Part shown: positions 53,179 to 61,510 of the stretch, piece by piece
Layout of the letters: each line of letters starts with the position of its first letter
Position numbering within the stretch: the stretch's first letter is position 1
Assembly (NCBI GenBank): GCA_028282785.1
Contig: JANQHE010000004.1
Coordinates: 16,900-80,899, forward strand
Direction of reading: 5' to 3'
Length of the DNA: 64,000 bases
DNA from: Bacteroidales bacterium
GTDB taxonomy: Bacteria > Bacteroidota > Bacteroidia > Bacteroidales > UBA12077
Program-made: the position numbers and the translations under genes
Notes under the pieces: model-generated
The model's input: only the letters and a program-made list of their open reading frames with translations
The model's database searches: none
What the model was told of the DNA's origin: nothing

Positions 53179-54216
53179 CTATTCCCCTTTAAGTCTTTTA
53201 ATTTCATTTTCTAATTCTTTGACTCTCTTAAAAAGATCGGGTAATTGTTTGTAAACTATAAATGATTTCTGAAACTCCCTTATATTAAAAGCAGGTGTTC
53301 CCATTACAATACTTCCAGGCTGTTTAATACTGTTTGGAATTCCTGCTTGAGGAGTTACTTTTACTCCATCTGCAATTTGAATATGGGGTGCTAAACCTGA
53401 TTGTCCTCCAAACTGACAATTTTTGCCAACTTTTGTTGTTCCCGCTACACCACTCTGAGCTGCTATAACTGTATTCTCGCCAATTTGAACGTTGTGTCCT
53501 ATTTGGTTTAAATTATCTAATTTAACTCCTTTTTTTATGATGGTTGACCCCATTGTTGCCCTATCAATAGTAGTATTTGATCCTACCTCAACATTATCTT
53601 CAATAATCACATTTCCTAATTGTGGAATTTTCCGGTATACATTGTTTTCATCAGGAGCAAAGCCAAAACCGTCTGATCCAATTACAGCACCGGCGTGAAT
53701 TATACAGTTTTCTCCAATTTTACATTCATGATATACTTTTACACCCGAATTTAATGTAGTGTTCTTTTTTACTGTAACATTATCATCAATAAAAACATGC
53801 GGAAATAGTTTAACATTGTCTTCAATAACAACATTCTCACCTATATAAACAAATGGAGCAATGTAAACACCATCACCTATCTTAGCAGATTTTTCTATAA
53901 AAGCTAATTCGGAAATACCCTGTTTAACAGGTCTGGCCTGTTCTGCAAGTTCTAAAAGTTTAGCAAAACTTTCATATGCATTTTCAACTTTTATTAATGT
54001 TGTAGAAACTTCCTTTTCAAGTTCCATATCCAGGTTTATTAGAACAATAGAAGCTTCTGTTGTATATAAATATTTATTGTATTTTGGATTAGAAAGAAAA
54101 GCAAGTGTTCCTGGTGTGGCTTCTTCTATTTTTGCAACATTATTTACTTTAACTTCAGGATTCCCAACAACTTCTCCCTGTAAAAATTCGGCAATCGCCT
54201 TTGCTGTAAATTCCAT
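53179..54216 (-). CDS. lpxD: UDP-3-O-(3-hydroxyacyl)glucosamine N-acyltransferase LpxD
   Basis: LpxD adds the second acyl chain in lipid A synthesis. The 345-residue protein has the uridine-binding N-terminal domain (FLQGEVVGNPEVKVNNVAKIEEA), hexapeptide repeats from about residue 105, the catalytic His in NQIGHNVQIGENTVIAAQSGVAG and a C-terminal coiled coil (FKRVKELENEIKRLKGE). It leads the lpx run. In many Bacteroidota an HD-domain gene lies directly upstream; here the two are separated by a toxin-antitoxin insertion. Confidence 0.96.
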   Translation of the reverse strand: MEFTAKAIAEFLQGEVVGNPEVKVNNVAKIEEATPGTLAFLSNPKYNKYLYTTEASIVLINLDMELEKEVSTTLIKVENAYESFAKLLELAEQARPVKQGISELAFIEKSAKIGDGVYIAPFVYIGENVVIEDNVKLFPHVFIDDNVTVKKNTTLNSGVKVYHECKIGENCIIHAGAVIGSDGFGFAPDENNVYRKIPQLGNVIIEDNVEVGSNTTIDRATMGSTIIKKGVKLDNLNQIGHNVQIGENTVIAAQSGVAGTTKVGKNCQFGGQSGLAPHIQIADGVKVTPQAGIPNSIKQPGSIVMGTPAFNIREFQKSFIVYKQLPDLFKRVKELENEIKRLKGE

Positions 54217-54295
54217 CTTTATTAGGTTTTAAATGTACACGGACAAAAATAATATTTATATTCCGAATAAAGGTAGTTCACCTATGCAATTTTAG

Positions 54296-54323
54296 CCAAT
54301 ATTCGATTATTCCATTTTAGAAT
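54296..54323 (+). repeat. Left direct repeat flanking the MNT/HEPN module
   Basis: This segment matches 55030-55057 at 25 of 28 positions. The last 18 bases (ATTATTCCATTTTAGAAT, 54306-54323) are identical to 55040-55057. Confidence 0.75.
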
Positions 54324-54347
54324 ACTTACGAGTTTACTAAAAATTGG

Positions 54348-54355
54348 TATTTTTG
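54348..54355 (+). promoter_or_regulatory. -7 box of the MNT/HEPN module
   Basis: TATTTTTG (TAnnTTTG), in the same TTGGTATTTTTGA context as the promoter at 11796, ends 15 bases before the ATG at 54371. It rules out the upstream TTG (54344) as a translation start. Confidence 0.45.
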
Positions 54356-54370
54356 ATACAAAGTAATTTT

Positions 54371-54670
54371 ATGGATGATTTAACGCAAATATTAAATTAT
54401 TTAATAACAAATAAAAAAAGATTTAAAAAAGAATATCACATTATAAAAATTGGTGTTTTTGGTTCTATTGCAAGAAATGAGCAGAATGATAAAAGTGATA
54501 TTGATTTAATTGTTGAATTTGAGGAGAATACTCAAAATCTGTTTGACTTAAAAGAAAAAATTAAACAGGAATTTAGAAACAAATTTAACAGGCCTGTAGA
54601 TATTTGTCGCGAGAAGTATATTAAACCAATTTTTAAAGAACAAATTTTATCGCAAGTTCATTATGCATAA
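54371..54670 (+). CDS. mntA: MNT-domain nucleotidyltransferase antitoxin
   Basis: The 99-residue protein has the minimal nucleotidyltransferase motif GSx10DxD (GSIARNEQNDKSDIDL) near residue 30, with FNRPVDIC supplying the third acidic position. In the HEPN/MNT (HepT-MntA) system this enzyme neutralises the toxin by transferring AMP to its Tyr. The start at 54371 is chosen because the -7 box overlaps the only alternative, a TTG. Its stop overlaps the start of the HepT-like gene by 8 bases. The frame is intact although the toxin is broken. Confidence 0.88.
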   Translation: MDDLTQILNYLITNKKRFKKEYHIIKIGVFGSIARNEQNDKSDIDLIVEFEENTQNLFDLKEKIKQEFRNKFNRPVDICREKYIKPIFKEQILSQVHYA

Positions 54671-55010
54671 AATTTCACACAAGGATTTTAGTTGTTTAGC
54701 CTCAATTATTGATTCAATTGATAAAATTGAAAAATACATGGGTAATTTTAAAAATGCCGATGAGTTTTATGCAGACAATCAATCATTTGATGCTTCAATG
54801 ATGAACTTTATTATAATTGGCGAAATGGTTGAAAAGTTGTCAGAAGATTTTAAAATGTCAACTGAAGATAAAATCAACTGACATAAAATAAAGAGTTTAC
54901 GAAATATTGTTGCTCATAATTATTTCGGGATTGATGCAGAAGAAGTTTGGCAAATTATTAACGGCAGCCTTAAAACTTTGAAAGTTGATATTGAAGAAAT
55001 TATTAATTAA
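54663..55010 (+). pseudogene. hepT: HEPN-domain toxin (HepT) truncated by an in-frame TGA
   Basis: The frame from ATG 54663 encodes a HEPN helical domain (DFSCLASIIDSIDKIEKYMGNF, MNFIIIGEMVEKLSEDF) but stops at TGA 54879-54881 after 72 codons. The same frame continues as HKIKSLRNIVAHNYFGIDAEEVWQII to a TAA at 55010, which is exactly the missing end of a HepT protein. The ribonuclease motif RX4HXY (RNIVAHNY) lies wholly beyond the TGA, so the truncated product should be inactive. Relatives usually have Trp at this point (xxW-x-K-I-x-x-L-R-N), so one TGG to TGA change explains the break. Confidence 0.85.
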
Positions 55011-55029
55011 TGTGCAGTTATCCGGTAAT

Positions 55030-55057
55030 CCAATTATCCATTATTCCATTTTAGAAT
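55030..55057 (+). repeat. Right direct repeat flanking the MNT/HEPN module
   Basis: This is the partner of 54296-54323 (25 of 28 identical, last 18 perfect), starting 20 bases after the toxin reading frame ends. Confidence 0.75.
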
Positions 55058-55111
55058 GTAGAAGTAAGTTTAAGTAGCTGATTTTCAATTTTTCTATGTA
55101 TAACCTTAAAA

Positions 55112-56350
55112 TCATAATTTAATTTCTTTTGGATAACACAAAAAATATTTACGAACGGTTTTTGATAATATTGACATGTTCAGCATGTCTGAAGCTTCCG
55201 TAATATCAACAAGTTTGCCATTTTTGTATAAAATCTGAATCTTATCATCAAAAGCGCTATATGCATTTTTACTGATATTGCTCGTAAAAACAAAATAATC
55301 AATGTCATCTTTTGAGATATTCATTTTTTTATACACTTCATTCTTTAATTTGTCAATTTTGTTTTGATCAAAAGGAGAATTCTGTATTTCTATCTTAAAT
55401 AATCTACGATACAGTAGTTTATTAGCAAGTGAAGATAAGATTGGATCCGATGAATGAACCCACTCTTTTAAAGAACTAAAAATATCAACATCATCAATTG
55501 AAGAAAAGGCATTGAGTAAATCTTTATTTTTAATATTGTGTAAAGTTGGATTGTTTAAAAGTAGAGATTGGTTCTTATTTAAGTAAACATATTCTCCATT
55601 TGAAATCAGAAATTTTACACGTGTCATTATTTTTATAAGCAATTGCTCAACCGAAACAACAGTTTTATGTAAATAAACTTGCCAATACATTAACCAGCGG
55701 GCAATCAGGAATTTTTCTATGGAATGAGTTCCTTTTGCATCTACAACCAACTGATCATTAACAACGTTTAGCATTTTTATAATTCTATCTGAACTCACAA
55801 CACCCTCCGAAACACCTGTATAAAAACTATCCCGGCGCAAATAATCAAGCCTGTCAACATCAAGCTGACTTGAAACTAATTGATGTAAAAATTTTTTATG
55901 ATATTGATTCCTGAAAATTTTAATTGCCAAACTTAATTTGCCATTATACTCTTCATTTAAAGATTCCATGAAAAGAATTGAAAGCCCCTCATGGTCGTAC
56001 TTTTCAACGATCATTTTTTCTAATGTATGAGAGAAAGGTCCGTGCCCAATATCGTGAAGTAAAATAGCCAACGAAACAGCTTCCTCTTCTTCTTTTGTTA
56101 TCTTTATATTTTTGGATTTAAGAACATTGATTGCAAGGCTTAATAAATGAACTGCACCCAATGTGTGTTGAAACCTGGTATGCTCTGCTCCCGGATAAAC
56201 ATAGTCGGTTAAACCTAATTGTTTTATTCTACGTAATCTTTGGAAATATTTATGCTCAATTATATCATAAACAATTTCGGAAGGAATATTGATTAATCCA
56301 TAAACAGGATCATTTACTATTTTTTTCTTATTTTGCCAGTTTTCTCTCAT
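55112..56350 (-). CDS. HD-domain phosphohydrolase
   Basis: The 412-residue protein opens with VNDPVYGLINIPSEIVYDIIEHKYFQRLRRIKQLG, then has the HD metal-site motifs FQHTLGAVHLL, LLHDIGHGPFSHTLE and, further on, LVSSQLDVDRLDYLRRD. These belong to the dGTPase-like HD family (COG1078). The substrate is unproven; dNTPs are likely. In related genomes it lies just upstream of lpxD. Here about 900 bases with the MNT/HEPN module separate them. Confidence 0.9.
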   Translation of the reverse strand: MRENWQNKKKIVNDPVYGLINIPSEIVYDIIEHKYFQRLRRIKQLGLTDYVYPGAEHTRFQHTLGAVHLLSLAINVLKSKNIKITKEEEEAVSLAILLHDIGHGPFSHTLEKMIVEKYDHEGLSILFMESLNEEYNGKLSLAIKIFRNQYHKKFLHQLVSSQLDVDRLDYLRRDSFYTGVSEGVVSSDRIIKMLNVVNDQLVVDAKGTHSIEKFLIARWLMYWQVYLHKTVVSVEQLLIKIMTRVKFLISNGEYVYLNKNQSLLLNNPTLHNIKNKDLLNAFSSIDDVDIFSSLKEWVHSSDPILSSLANKLLYRRLFKIEIQNSPFDQNKIDKLKNEVYKKMNISKDDIDYFVFTSNISKNAYSAFDDKIQILYKNGKLVDITEASDMLNMSILSKTVRKYFLCYPKEIKL

Positions 56351-56483
56351 GTCAGAAAGTATTAGTGAATAACAAAAATAAGAGATTTTAAGTAAATCAC
56401 TGTTTAAATGATATTGCTGAAATAAATTTTAGGAGATAATTAATACAAATAACTCAAAAAACCCTAATTTTCAGATTAATAAT

Positions 56484-56514
56484 TTTGAGATTTGTAAGTT
56501 TATTTATAATTTTG
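56484..56514 (+). promoter_or_regulatory. Promoter of the rimP-nusA-infB operon
   Basis: TTTG (56484-56487) and TAATTTTG (56507-56514) with a 19-base spacer match the Bacteroidota consensus in both elements. It is the best promoter seen in the window and leaves a leader of about 60 bases. Confidence 0.7.
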
Positions 56515-56539
56515 CCGCTGAATTATGCTTGATTTGTGT

Positions 56540-56558
56540 AAGGGGACATAGTCCCCTT
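56540..56558 (+). promoter_or_regulatory. Leader hairpin upstream of rimP
   Basis: An 8-bp perfect stem AAGGGGAC / GTCCCCTT (56540-56547, 56551-56558) with a 3-base loop sits between promoter and rimP start. The following sequence TTATTATTATC is too poor in T for a strong terminator. It may be an attenuator or mRNA-stability element. Confidence 0.5.
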
Positions 56559-56581
56559 TATTATTATCTTAATTCAAAGCA

Positions 56582-57049
56582 ATGATAACGAAAGAAAATA
56601 TACAAGAAATTATATCGGATATTATAAAAGAAAAAGAGGCTTTTATTGTAGATATAAACGTAGGTCCGTCGAATAAGATCAATATTTTAATTGACAGTAT
56701 GGAAGGATTTACAATTGATGATTGTGTTGAGGTAAGTCGTTTAGTAGAAAGTAAGTTAGACAGAGATGCCGAAGATTTTGAACTGGAGGTTTCTTCTGCT
56801 GGTTTATCGGAACCTTTTAAAGTAATTGAGCAATATAAAAAGAATATTGGGAAGGATGTTGAAACAATTACAAAAGGAGGAATTAAGATAAAAGGAGTGC
56901 TTTCAAATGTTACCGAAAAGGAGTTTGAAATTGAAGAATCTAAAATGGTAAAAGTTGAAGGTAAGAAGAAAAAGCAAAATGTGATTGAAAAACATGAACT
57001 TGCTTACGATCAGGTTAAATCAACAAAGATTATTATAAAGTTTAAATAA
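56582..57049 (+). CDS. rimP: Ribosome maturation factor RimP
   Basis: RimP assists 30S subunit assembly. The 155-residue protein has the family core: FIVDINVGPSNKINILIDSMEGFTIDDCVEVSRLVE, then the ELEVSSAGLSEPFKVIEQYKKNIGK segment (usual SSPGxxRPL, here SSAGLSEPF) and a C-terminal SH3-like domain with a Lys-rich insertion. It starts the rimP-nusA-infB operon, an order conserved across bacteria, 21 bases before nusA. Confidence 0.94.
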   Translation: MITKENIQEIISDIIKEKEAFIVDINVGPSNKINILIDSMEGFTIDDCVEVSRLVESKLDRDAEDFELEVSSAGLSEPFKVIEQYKKNIGKDVETITKGGIKIKGVLSNVTEKEFEIEESKMVKVEGKKKKQNVIEKHELAYDQVKSTKIIIKFK

Positions 57050-57070
57050 GCTAAAAAATATATAAGTAGA

Positions 57071-58309
57071 ATGGAAAATTTGAATTTGATCGACACCTTT
57101 TCTGAATTTAAGGAGCTTAAGAATATCGATCGTGCAACGATGATGACAGTTCTGGAAGATGTTTTCCGTAGTTTATTACTTAAGAAATTTGGAACTGATG
57201 AAAATTTCGATATTATCATTAATATTGATAAGGGAGATTTTGAGATCTGGAGAAACCGGGAGGTTGTTGAAGAAGGTGAGTTAGAAGATCCAAACCTTCA
57301 GATTACTTTAAAGGAAGCAAAAAAAATAGATGATGATTATGAAGTTGGTGAAGAGGTTACTGATGAAGTAAAGTTACTTGATTTTGGACGAAGAGCAATT
57401 TTAGCTTTAAGGCAAAACTTAACTAACCGAATCCTCGATCTTGAAAAGAATAATATTTACAATAAGTACAAAGATAAGATTGGAGATATTGTAACCGGAG
57501 AAGTATATCAAGTATGGAAAAAAGAAATTCTTACCTTAGATGATGAGGGAAATGAACTGATCTTGCCAAAATCGGAACAAATACCTTCTGATTATTTCAG
57601 AAAAGGAGATACCATTAGAGCAGTTGTTGTTCGTGTAGAAATGAGAAATAATAATCCTTTAATTATCTTATCGCGTATTAGTCCGGTTTTCCTTGAAAGA
57701 TTATTTGAACTTGAGGTTCCGGAAATCTTTGATGGATTAATTACAATTAAGAAAATTGTTCGGATTCCCGGAGAAAGAGCAAAGGTTGCTGTTGAATCTT
57801 ATGATGAAAGAATTGATCCTGTAGGAGCTTGTGTAGGAATGAAAGGTTCAAGAATTCATGGAATCGTACGGGAGTTAAGAAATGAAAATATTGATGTAAT
57901 TAACTATACAAACAATACGCAATTATTTATTCAGAGAGCATTAAGCCCGGCTAAAATAATTTCAATAAAACTTAACGAAGAAGATAAACGTGCAGATGTT
58001 TATTTATTACCGGAAGAGGTATCTTTAGCAATAGGTAAAGGAGGTTTAAATATTAAATTAGCAAGTCAGCTTACCGGATATGAAATTGATGTTTATCGCG
58101 AAACCGATGAGGAAGATGAAGAAGATGTAAATATTGATGAATTTGCTGATGAAATTGAAGGCTGGATCCTTGATGAATTAAAGGCTGTAGGATGTGATAC
58201 AGCAAAAAGTGTTCTTGAGTTATCGCGAGAAGATCTAATTAAAAGAACTGATTTAGAGGAAGAAACAGTTGATGAAATTATTCAGATTTTCAAATCAGAA
58301 TTTGAATAA
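57071..58309 (+). CDS. nusA: Transcription termination/antitermination factor NusA
   Basis: NusA binds RNA polymerase and nascent RNA to control pausing and termination. The 412-residue protein has the N-terminal RNAP-binding domain (about 1-125), an S1 domain (about 130-200), two KH domains (about 200-345; DPVGACVGMKGSRI and LPEEVSLAIGKGGLNIKLASQLTG) and one short acidic C-terminal helix-hairpin domain (LKAVGCDTAKSVLELSREDL). This is the usual compact Bacteroidota form. infB follows after 69 bases. Confidence 0.96.
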   Translation: MENLNLIDTFSEFKELKNIDRATMMTVLEDVFRSLLLKKFGTDENFDIIINIDKGDFEIWRNREVVEEGELEDPNLQITLKEAKKIDDDYEVGEEVTDEVKLLDFGRRAILALRQNLTNRILDLEKNNIYNKYKDKIGDIVTGEVYQVWKKEILTLDDEGNELILPKSEQIPSDYFRKGDTIRAVVVRVEMRNNNPLIILSRISPVFLERLFELEVPEIFDGLITIKKIVRIPGERAKVAVESYDERIDPVGACVGMKGSRIHGIVRELRNENIDVINYTNNTQLFIQRALSPAKIISIKLNEEDKRADVYLLPEEVSLAIGKGGLNIKLASQLTGYEIDVYRETDEEDEEDVNIDEFADEIEGWILDELKAVGCDTAKSVLELSREDLIKRTDLEEETVDEIIQIFKSEFE

Positions 58310-58378
58310 TTCATTACTTTAGTTATAAATTAGCAGAAATTTGGTTCGGGAAATATAAAATTGGTTTAGAATTATAAT

Positions 58379-61294
58379 ATGACAACAGGTAAAGCAACAA
58401 GATTAAGCAAGGCAGCGAGAGAATTTAATGTTGGAATATCAACAATTGTTGATTTTCTTAAAAAGAAAGGTTTTGATATAGACTCTAATCCTAATACTAA
58501 AATTGCACCGGAATTGTACAATTTGCTGGTGGAGGAGTATAGTACAGACATTGATCTAAAAAAGGAATCGGAAAAACTCAGTTTGAATCAACTTCGAACT
58601 AAGAATGAAACAATATCAATAAATGATATTAAAGAAGATGTAGAAGAAAAAGAAGAAGAAGAGGAAGAATCTTTTGAAAAAGATGAAGAAATAATCATCA
58701 AAGATGTTAGTAGCTCTACTAAACCTGTTGCTCCTAAGCCAGAAATAGAAAAGGAAGTAGAAGAAAAGAAAGAACCTGTTGAACCTAAAGAAGAACCTGT
58801 TGTAGAAGAAAAAGTTGAAACTCCAAAGAAAACCGAACCAAAAGAGAAGAAAGAAACTAAACCGGAAAGTCAGGAACCTGTTAAAGTTGTTGGAAAAATT
58901 GATTTAGATTCATTAAATCAGAAAACAAGACCGGATAAAAAGAGCAAAAAACAGCGAGAGGAAGAAGAGCGAATTGCAAAACAAGAAGCAGAAAAGAAAA
59001 GAAAAACTGAAGAAGCTAAAAAACAAGAGGAAATTGCTAAAAAAGAAGCTGAAAAAATCGCCGAGGAAGTAAAGAAAGAACCTGAACAGGAGAAACCTCA
59101 GGAAGAGTCAGTTTATAAGTCATCAGTTGAAAAATTATCAGGACCTACAGTAATTGGTAAAATCGATTTACCGGAAAAACCAAAAGAAAAGAAAAAAGAA
59201 CCTGTAGCTTCGTCATCTGATGATCAAAAGAATAAAAAGAAGAAAAGAAAACGTATACACAAAGATAAGGTTGAAGTAAAACCAGGTGAGGAAGGACAAA
59301 AGAACCAGGGACAGGGACAACCACAAAAAAAACAAGAAGATCGAGAGCAATTTAGATCTAAAAAGAAGAAGAAGAAGCAATTACGTCCGGAAATCAGTGA
59401 AGAGGATGTTCAAAAGCAAATCAAAGATACTTTAGCACGTTTAACTACTAAAGGTAAATCAAAAGGAGCTAAGCACCGTCGAGAAAAGCGTGATGCGATA
59501 AGTCAAAAACAACAGGAGGAGCTTGAAAAGCAAGAAGCAGAAAAGCAAATACTAAAAGTAACGGAGTTTGTGTCGGTTAATGAGCTTGCTGCTATGATGG
59601 AAGTTCCCGCAACAGATGTAATATCTGTTTGTATGAACCTGGGATTACTGGTTTCAATAAACCAAAGGCTTGATGCAGAAACAATGGCTTTGGTTGCGGA
59701 TGAATTTAACTATAAAGTAGAATTCATTAGTGTTGAAGTTCAGGAAGCAATTAAAGAAGAAGAAGACAGCGAGGAGGACCTACAATCAAGACCTCCAATT
59801 GTAACTGTGATGGGGCACGTTGACCATGGTAAAACATCATTGCTTGACTACATTCGTAAAGCAAATGTTATTGCCGGTGAGGCAGGAGGAATTACTCAAC
59901 ATATAGGAGCTTACAGTGTAGGGCTTGAAACCGGAAAAACTATAACATTCCTTGATACACCTGGTCACGAAGCCTTTACGGCGATGCGTGCTCGTGGAGC
60001 CCAGGTTACTGATGTTGCCATTATTGTAGTATCTGCCGATGACAATGTGATGCCTCAAACTATTGAAGCAATAAATCACGCAAGTGCAGCAGGAGTGCCA
60101 ATTATATTTGCTATAAATAAGATTGATAAACCAGGAGCTAACCCTGAAAAGATAAAAGAAGAATTGGCAAATATGAATTACCTTGTAGAGGAGTGGGGAG
60201 GTAAATACCAATCACAAGATATATCTGCAAAACAAGGAACAAATATAGATCAGCTATTGGAAAAAGTTCTTCTGGAAGCTGAATTACTTGATTTAAAAGC
60301 AAATCCGGATAAAAAGGCATTAGGAACAGTTATTGAATCTGAGTTAGATAAAGGCCGAGGTTACATGTCAACCGTATTGGTTGAAGCGGGTACTTTACGA
60401 ATTGGAGATGTTGTTCTAGCCGGTAGCTTTTTTGGTCATGCTAAAGCAATGTATAACGAACGTGGAAAAAGAATTGAAGAAGTTGGGCCTGCAACTCCTG
60501 TTCAGATATTAGGATTAAACGGAGCTCCACAGGCAGGTGATAAGTTCAATGTGATGGACAGTGATAAGGAAGCTCGCGAAATTGCTAATAAACGTGAACA
60601 ATTACAGCGTGAACAAAGTACGCGAACTCAAAAACATATTACCCTGGATGAAATTGGTCGTCGTATTGCAATTGGTAACTTCCAGGAAATCAATATTATT
60701 GTAAAAGGTGATGTGGATGGTTCTATCGAGGCATTATCCGATTCATTAATAAAATTGAGCACTGAAGAAATCCAGGTTAATATTATTCACAAAGGTGTTG
60801 GCCAAATTTCAGAATCTGATGTTCTACTTGCTGCTACATCAAATGCAATTATTATTGGGTTCCAGGTTCGTCCTTCAATGAATGCTCGTAAATTAGCTGA
60901 GAAAGAGGAAATCGATATCAGATTATATTCTGTAATTTACGATGCAATAAACGAAGTGAAGGATGCAATGGAAGGTATGTTATCACCGGATATTAAAGAA
61001 GAAATTGTTGCAACTGTTGAAGTTAGAGAAACATTTAAAATTAAGAAAGTTGGAACAATTGCGGGTTGTATGGTAAAAGAAGGTAAGATAAACAGAAATA
61101 CAAAAGTTCGTTTAATTCGAGAAGGTATTGTAATTTATACAGGAGTACTGGGCTCGCTTAAGCGATTTAAAGATGATGTTAAAGAAGTTGCATCCGGTTA
61201 CGAATGTGGATTAAATATTGAAAACTTTAATGATGTTAAAGTCGGAGATATTGTAGAGGGTTACGAAGAAGTAGAAGTAAAGAAAACATTATAA
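58379..61294 (+). CDS. infB: Translation initiation factor IF-2
   Basis: IF-2 is the GTPase that brings initiator tRNA to the ribosome. The 971-residue protein has an N-terminal IF2N motif ([25 protein letters not shown]), a long Lys/Glu-rich low-complexity linker (about 65-375), a second IF2N domain (about 397-450) and the G domain with G1 GHVDHGKT (about 478-485), G3 DTPGHEAF and G4 NKID. The C-terminal domains end with EVEVKKTL. The linker is rich in GAA/AAA codons but shows no frame break. Confidence 0.97.
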   Translation: MTTGKATRLSKAAREFNVGISTIVDFLKKKGFDIDSNPNTKIAPELYNLLVEEYSTDIDLKKESEKLSLNQLRTKNETISINDIKEDVEEKEEEEEESFEKDEEIIIKDVSSSTKPVAPKPEIEKEVEEKKEPVEPKEEPVVEEKVETPKKTEPKEKKETKPESQEPVKVVGKIDLDSLNQKTRPDKKSKKQREEEERIAKQEAEKKRKTEEAKKQEEIAKKEAEKIAEEVKKEPEQEKPQEESVYKSSVEKLSGPTVIGKIDLPEKPKEKKKEPVASSSDDQKNKKKKRKRIHKDKVEVKPGEEGQKNQGQGQPQKKQEDREQFRSKKKKKKQLRPEISEEDVQKQIKDTLARLTTKGKSKGAKHRREKRDAISQKQQEELEKQEAEKQILKVTEFVSVNELAAMMEVPATDVISVCMNLGLLVSINQRLDAETMALVADEFNYKVEFISVEVQEAIKEEEDSEEDLQSRPPIVTVMGHVDHGKTSLLDYIRKANVIAGEAGGITQHIGAYSVGLETGKTITFLDTPGHEAFTAMRARGAQVTDVAIIVVSADDNVMPQTIEAINHASAAGVPIIFAINKIDKPGANPEKIKEELANMNYLVEEWGGKYQSQDISAKQGTNIDQLLEKVLLEAELLDLKANPDKKALGTVIESELDKGRGYMSTVLVEAGTLRIGDVVLAGSFFGHAKAMYNERGKRIEEVGPATPVQILGLNGAPQAGDKFNVMDSDKEAREIANKREQLQREQSTRTQKHITLDEIGRRIAIGNFQEINIIVKGDVDGSIEALSDSLIKLSTEEIQVNIIHKGVGQISESDVLLAATSNAIIIGFQVRPSMNARKLAEKEEIDIRLYSVIYDAINEVKDAMEGMLSPDIKEEIVATVEVRETFKIKKVGTIAGCMVKEGKINRNTKVRLIREGIVIYTGVLGSLKRFKDDVKEVASGYECGLNIENFNDVKVGDIVEGYEEVEVKKTL

Positions 61295-61316
61295 TAGATT
61301 ATAATTTTATTTTATG

Positions 61317-61348
61317 GAGCCATTCAGTAAAGAATGGCTCTTTTTTTG
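61317..61348 (+). terminator. Terminator of the rimP-nusA-infB operon
   Basis: A 9-bp perfect stem GAGCCATTC / GAATGGCTC (61317-61325, 61332-61340) with a 6-base loop is followed by seven T. Confidence 0.9.
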
Positions 61349-61453
61349 TGCAGCGAAAATAAGATTAAAGCGTCTTTTAAGATAATTAAAAATCAATTCA
61401 AGACATTTTTTTGTGGTTTCAGTACACAGCTTATATATTTAGGTTTACTTGTC

Positions 61454-61484
61454 TTGATCTTAATTTATGCTTAGTCTATTTTTG
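61454..61484 (+). promoter_or_regulatory. Promoter of the FtsX-type permease gene
   Basis: TTG (61454-61456) and TATTTTTG (61477-61484) are spaced by 20 bases, fitting the TTG/TAnnTTTG consensus, 27 bases before the ATG. Confidence 0.6.
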
Positions 61485-61510
61485 ATAAATACTACTAAAA
61501 CAGGAAAGTT

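Noticed and set aside
54344..54370. TTG start for the MNT antitoxin
   Set aside because: The codons overlap a good TAnnTTTG promoter box, and the ATG at 54371 gives the normal family start.
34287..54881. TGA read as Trp or selenocysteine at 34287 and 54879
   Set aside because: The BASS gene and others in the window end normally in TGA, and no recoding signal is apparent, so these are treated as nonsense mutations.
58640..59410. GAA/AAA-rich stretch as a simple-sequence repeat
   Set aside because: It encodes the usual charged linker of IF-2, in frame and without a regular repeat unit.
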